Positions 13,678 to 16,220 of a stretch of DNA of 16,220 nt are shown here, piece after piece; position 1 is the first letter of the stretch, and each line of letters begins with the position of its first letter. Below the pieces are notes generated by a model, which ran no database searches, was not told where the DNA came from, and saw nothing but the letters and a program-made list of their open reading frames with translations. Position numbers and translations under genes: made by a program. This stretch comes from CAVOBC01 sp963693635 (GTDB lineage: Bacteria; Pseudomonadota; Gammaproteobacteria; Pseudomonadales; Azotimanducaceae): the NCBI GenBank assembly GCA_963693635.1, contig CAVOBC010000071.1:1-16220 (forward strand). The letters run 5' to 3'.

Positions 13678-15033
13678 TCAGGGTGCCGCGTTGCCGGGTT
13701 GCCCGGGCCGATGCGGAAACAGTCGGCTTAGTATGTCCCGGAGCGGCGCGAGTACGCCAACCTCTGAGTGGTCCGACTTGAAGTACCCGGTGAAGACGGC
13801 GACCAGATCTCGCTCCGGGTTGACCAGCAGGCCCTGGCCGGCCCATCCCCCCTTGAACATGTCGTTGTTGTCAAAGATAACGTCCCACTGATTGATGTTG
13901 TGACGGACCCCTGGCGCGGACTTGCCCCGGTGGGCGTTGCGCATCAGTTCGGGACGGCCATCCTGCAGAAGGGCCTGCACGTAGCGCTCGGAGATGATTC
14001 GGTAGTCACTGACGACCGAATAGCTCGGTGTAAACAGCAAGCCGAAGCGCAGCACATCCCGCATTCGCGCCATCAGTCCACCGTGGGCGTTCGGGACGCC
14101 GAATCGTGGTGCGAGGAACATGGCGTCACTTTCCGCGCCCAGTCGGGTCCAGAGGCGCGCGCTAACCGCGTCATTAAGGGGCATGCCGCTGACTGACTCG
14201 ACGAGCCAGGCGAGGACAAACGTGTTCAGCCCCGAGTAGGCAAACCGCGTGCCCTGCGGCGCGATGCTGGGCGCATTCAATGACGCCACGAACGCGTACG
14301 GGTCTGCGGGGGACGACTTGGTAAAATGGCCATCGCCGACCGTGACCGAATAGCGGTAGTAGCAGGAGTCCTTGTCAACATACTCTTCGCCGCAGTCGAT
14401 GCCGGTCGCCATATCGAGGATATTCTGCACGAGAATGCCCTTGAAGCTGCTGTCCTGAAGCGCCGGTAGGTAGCCGTCGATGGGCTTCGAAGTGTCGATT
14501 TTCCCCTCGTCTTCCAGTATTCCGATCAGCGCTGAGACAACCACTTTGGTGACCGACCAATAGATGGGTTTCTCGTAGGGCTGCATCCGCGGATAGCGCT
14601 CGAACACGATGCGGCCGCGGTGGGCGATCACGAGCCCCATTGTGGTGGAATGGTCGCTCGCGAGCAGCGATCCGAACGTCATCTGTCCAGCTTTGGTGTC
14701 GACGACAGCGGTCGCGATGCGCTCGTCAAGGGCCGTTGGCACCTCGCGGACCGGGCCGTCCCGATAGACTGGGACAGTGGGATAAATCCGCTGCAGGTTG
14801 CGGAAGTTCCAGGCCATGTCCGGACCGTTGACCGTCCACCAGATGTCGTCCTGGGGCAGGCGTTCGATCTGCCGCCTGGTTTCATGCACGCTCGTCGCGG
14901 ACTTGAACCCGGCATTTTTCATCGCAGACATTGCGGCCCCTGGACTGTGCGCGGCGGCTTGCGCCAACGATGCTGCGACCAGCAATCCGAGAAGCCCAAA
15001 AACCTGACGATGAGACTGGCTGGTTACTGCCAC
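13678..15033 (-). CDS. Secreted beta-lactamase-family serine hydrolase
   Basis: This 451-residue protein belongs to the class C beta-lactamase/esterase fold (Pfam Beta-lactamase, COG1680). The catalytic tetrad motif SxxK is S160-VT-K163 in YWSVTKVVVSALIGILEDEG. The second motif is around Y266 (FAYSGLNTFVLAWLVESVSG). The third, KTG-like, strand is GGWAGQGLLVNPERDLVAVFTGYF (395-418). Relatives include 6-aminohexanoate-dimer hydrolase and various esterases, so true beta-lactamase activity should not be assumed. A signal peptide at 1-26 (core VFGLLGLLVAASLA, cleavage near AQA) sends it to the periplasm. The frame is open to 15252, but the GTG at 15031-15033, with AGGA 8 bases upstream and directly before the signal peptide, is the better start. 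It is divergent from the methyltransferase gene, 164 bases away, and ended by the hairpin at 13581-13604. Confidence 0.92.
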   Translation of the reverse strand: MAVTSQSHRQVFGLLGLLVAASLAQAAAHSPGAAMSAMKNAGFKSATSVHETRRQIERLPQDDIWWTVNGPDMAWNFRNLQRIYPTVPVYRDGPVREVPTALDERIATAVVDTKAGQMTFGSLLASDHSTTMGLVIAHRGRIVFERYPRMQPYEKPIYWSVTKVVVSALIGILEDEGKIDTSKPIDGYLPALQDSSFKGILVQNILDMATGIDCGEEYVDKDSCYYRYSVTVGDGHFTKSSPADPYAFVASLNAPSIAPQGTRFAYSGLNTFVLAWLVESVSGMPLNDAVSARLWTRLGAESDAMFLAPRFGVPNAHGGLMARMRDVLRFGLLFTPSYSVVSDYRIISERYVQALLQDGRPELMRNAHRGKSAPGVRHNINQWDVIFDNNDMFKGGWAGQGLLVNPERDLVAVFTGYFKSDHSEVGVLAPLRDILSRLFPHRPGQPGNAAP

Positions 15034-15041
15034 GAAAGCGA

Positions 15042-15045
15042 TCCT
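15042..15045 (-). promoter_or_regulatory. Ribosome-binding site fixing the GTG start of the serine hydrolase
   Basis: AGGA on the minus strand lies 8 bases before the GTG at 15033-15031. Upstream in-frame codons to 15252 would place about 73 unlikely residues before the signal peptide. Confidence 0.55.
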
Positions 15046-15197
15046 GGCGATTGGATGGTCGAATTCTGCCGTTTCTGTAGACTGAACACACGGCTCGATC
15101 GACGGAGAAGCCGCGATGATGCGAGCGGTGGCCACACCTGGCCGGGAAACACGAAAAAAACATAAGATGGACAGTTCACGGAAATGAGGGGAGCACG

Positions 15198-16016
15198 ATG
15201 ACGGGAATGAAAGCGATGGGAAGGGAAGTGGGCGTGCGATCCGTGCGGGCAATCAGGACTCACGCGGTTGTAGCAGGGGTTGCGATTGCGCTCTGCGGCG
15301 CGTCTTTTGCGGTGACAGCCGGGGGACATCTCGCGTGGGAACGCTACGAAAAAGCGCTCGCTTCAGACGAGCGTGCCGAAGCAGACCGGGCGCGCGACAA
15401 GGGCCGCAAGCCGGCACGTGTTCTGGACTTTCTGGGCCTGAAGCCCGGTATGACGGCGATGGACCTGCTGGCATCGGGCGGTTACTACACCGAGGCGCTG
15501 AGTCGTGTGGTCGGTCCGAGCGGCCGGGTCTACGCGCAAAATCCGGCGATGCTGTTGAAGTACCGGGATGGTGCGAACGACAAGGCACTGTCGAAGCGTC
15601 TGGCAAATGATCGTTTGCCGAACGTCACGCGACTGGATGAGGAGGTTGATGCAATATCGATTCAAAAAGGGAGTGTTGATCTTGTTGTCACGGCACTCAA
15701 TTTTCATGATCTGTACAACGGTCCGGGTGGAGTCGAGGTAGCGACCGGCATGTCAAAAGCGGTGTTTGGGTTGTTGAAGCCCGGCGGTGTCTTTGGCGTG
15801 ATTGACCATGCAGGCAGTGCCGATGGTGACAATGCGGCGCTCCACCGCATGCAGATGCGTGATGCTGCGGCGGTTCTGCGTAACTCCGGTTTTAAAGTCG
15901 AAATGAGTGATCTGTTACGCAATTCTGGCGATGCGCGGGACAAGGGCGTGTTTGACCCTTCGGTACGGGGAAAGACTGATCGTTTCCTGCTGAAGGCGAC
16001 CAGGCCGGGCGCCTGA
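15198..16016 (+). CDS. Predicted SAM-dependent methyltransferase with signal peptide (COG4798-like)
   Basis: The 272-residue protein has a basic N-terminus and a hydrophobic segment AVVAGVAIALCGASFAVTA (about 23-41) that reads as a signal peptide with cleavage near AVTA-GG. The mature part has DKGRKPARVLDFLGLKPGM, then AMDLLASGGYYTEALSRVVGPSGRVYAQNP, a variant of the SAM-binding motif I (DLxxGxGYYT) of class I methyltransferases. VDLVVTALNFHDLYN corresponds to motif IV, and LKPGGVFGVIDHAG to motif VI. This set matches the COG4798 'predicted methyltransferase' group. That group often carries a signal peptide, which is puzzling because SAM is a cytoplasmic cofactor. The substrate is unknown. 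The ATG at 15198 is preceded by GGGGAG with a normal gap. The gene is divergent from the serine hydrolase. An 11-bp hairpin follows the stop. Confidence 0.9.
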   Translation: MTGMKAMGREVGVRSVRAIRTHAVVAGVAIALCGASFAVTAGGHLAWERYEKALASDERAEADRARDKGRKPARVLDFLGLKPGMTAMDLLASGGYYTEALSRVVGPSGRVYAQNPAMLLKYRDGANDKALSKRLANDRLPNVTRLDEEVDAISIQKGSVDLVVTALNFHDLYNGPGGVEVATGMSKAVFGLLKPGGVFGVIDHAGSADGDNAALHRMQMRDAAAVLRNSGFKVEMSDLLRNSGDARDKGVFDPSVRGKTDRFLLKATRPGA

Positions 16017-16029
16017 TCGGAGCATTGGC

Positions 16030-16065
16030 GTTGGCGGGGACTGGCAACTGTTGATCCCCGCCAAC
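16030..16065. terminator. Perfect 11-bp hairpin after the methyltransferase gene
   Basis: Arms gttggcgggga (16030-16040) and tccccgccaac (16055-16065) pair fully across a 14-base loop, 14 bases after the stop. No T-run follows, so this may be a Rho-assisted terminator or an mRNA 3'-end protecting structure, not a classical intrinsic terminator. Confidence 0.5.
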
Positions 16066-16085
16066 TGCCGCTGATTAGCGAACCT

Positions 16086-16112
16086 CTCAGATGCCTCAGA
16101 TGTCTCAGATGT
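16086..16112. repeat. 9-bp tandem repeat, three copies
   Basis: ctcagatgc, ctcagatgt and ctcagatgt follow one another directly, and cag begins a fourth. The repeat is intergenic, downstream of the methyltransferase gene. Function unknown. Confidence 0.85.
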
Positions 16113-16160
16113 CAGTAGTTGTCTGCGCACGACGTCGAATGCGGTGTGGTTAGTTCTTGT

Positions 16161-16210
16161 CCCAAAATTGTCGTCCTGACAATTCTTGGGAGTCGGTTTG
16201 CAAGCAAACC
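16161..16210. repeat. Two adjacent hairpins at the right end
   Basis: The first has arms cccaaaattgtc (16161-16172) and gacaattcttggg (16178-16190), twelve pairs with one bulged c and a 5-base loop. Five bases later ggtttg (16195-16200) and caaacc (16205-16210) pair around caag. Neither is followed by a T-run before the window ends. They could be part of a larger element continuing to the right. Confidence 0.6.
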
Positions 16211-16220
16211 TCGCGTTCTT

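Noticed and set aside
16148..16210. Integron attC site at the right end
   Set aside because: The bases before the hairpin (gttagtt) do not fit the GTTRRRY core, no matching RYYYAAC partner is seen, and no integrase or cassette is present.

Overview
The window is GC-rich chromosomal DNA that most resembles a proteobacterium, probably an environmental gammaproteobacterium. The pointers are a YhdN-type DUF1992 remnant, a GTAG-headed REP-like palindrome, a PEP-CTERM-type secreted protein behind a sigma-54-like promoter, a HAPMO-like Baeyer-Villiger monooxygenase and a glutathione S-transferase. This placement is inferred from gene content; no rRNA, tRNA, CRISPR array, insertion sequence or phage gene was seen.

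Layout. 1-935 (+): 3' part of a luciferase-like (LLM) flavin/F420 oxidoreductase. 1046-1400 (-): DUF1992 gene broken by one extra base. 1561-2040 (+): Prx5-type peroxiredoxin, followed by a 17-bp tandem repeat. 2253-3176 and 3240-3860 (+): EamA/DMT transporter and glutathione S-transferase, probably co-transcribed. 3897-3928: REP-like palindrome between convergent genes. 3944-4783 (-): a second LLM oxidoreductase. 5075-6121 (+): membrane diguanylate cyclase. 6160-6735 and 6800-7273 (-): YfcE-like phosphoesterase and FBP-domain zinc protein. 7622-8275 (+): PEP-CTERM-type protein behind a sigma-54-like site, ended by a strong bidirectional terminator. 8495-10423 (-): Baeyer-Villiger monooxygenase.

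10845-11495 (+) is an ECF sigma factor whose family resemblance stops in region 4. Facing it, 11322-11690 (-) is an STN-domain protein that loses its resemblance at the same bases, near 11350. A deletion joining two convergent genes would explain this. Upstream of the STN remnant, and nearly touching it, is a Cys-type sulfatase (11692-13242, -). Together they look like the remains of a sulfatase/TonB-type uptake locus. 13678-15033 (-) is a secreted beta-lactamase-family serine hydrolase, divergent from 15198-16016 (+), a COG4798-like methyltransferase with a signal peptide. The right end carries a 9-bp tandem repeat and two adjacent hairpins.

The genes do not form one pathway. Redox and detoxification functions (two LLM enzymes, BVMO, GST, peroxiredoxin) sit beside regulatory and surface functions. 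The observations most worth following are the sigma/STN junction, the sigma-54-like promoter of the PEP-CTERM gene, the one-base break in DUF1992, and several short three-copy tandem repeats confined to intergenic DNA.
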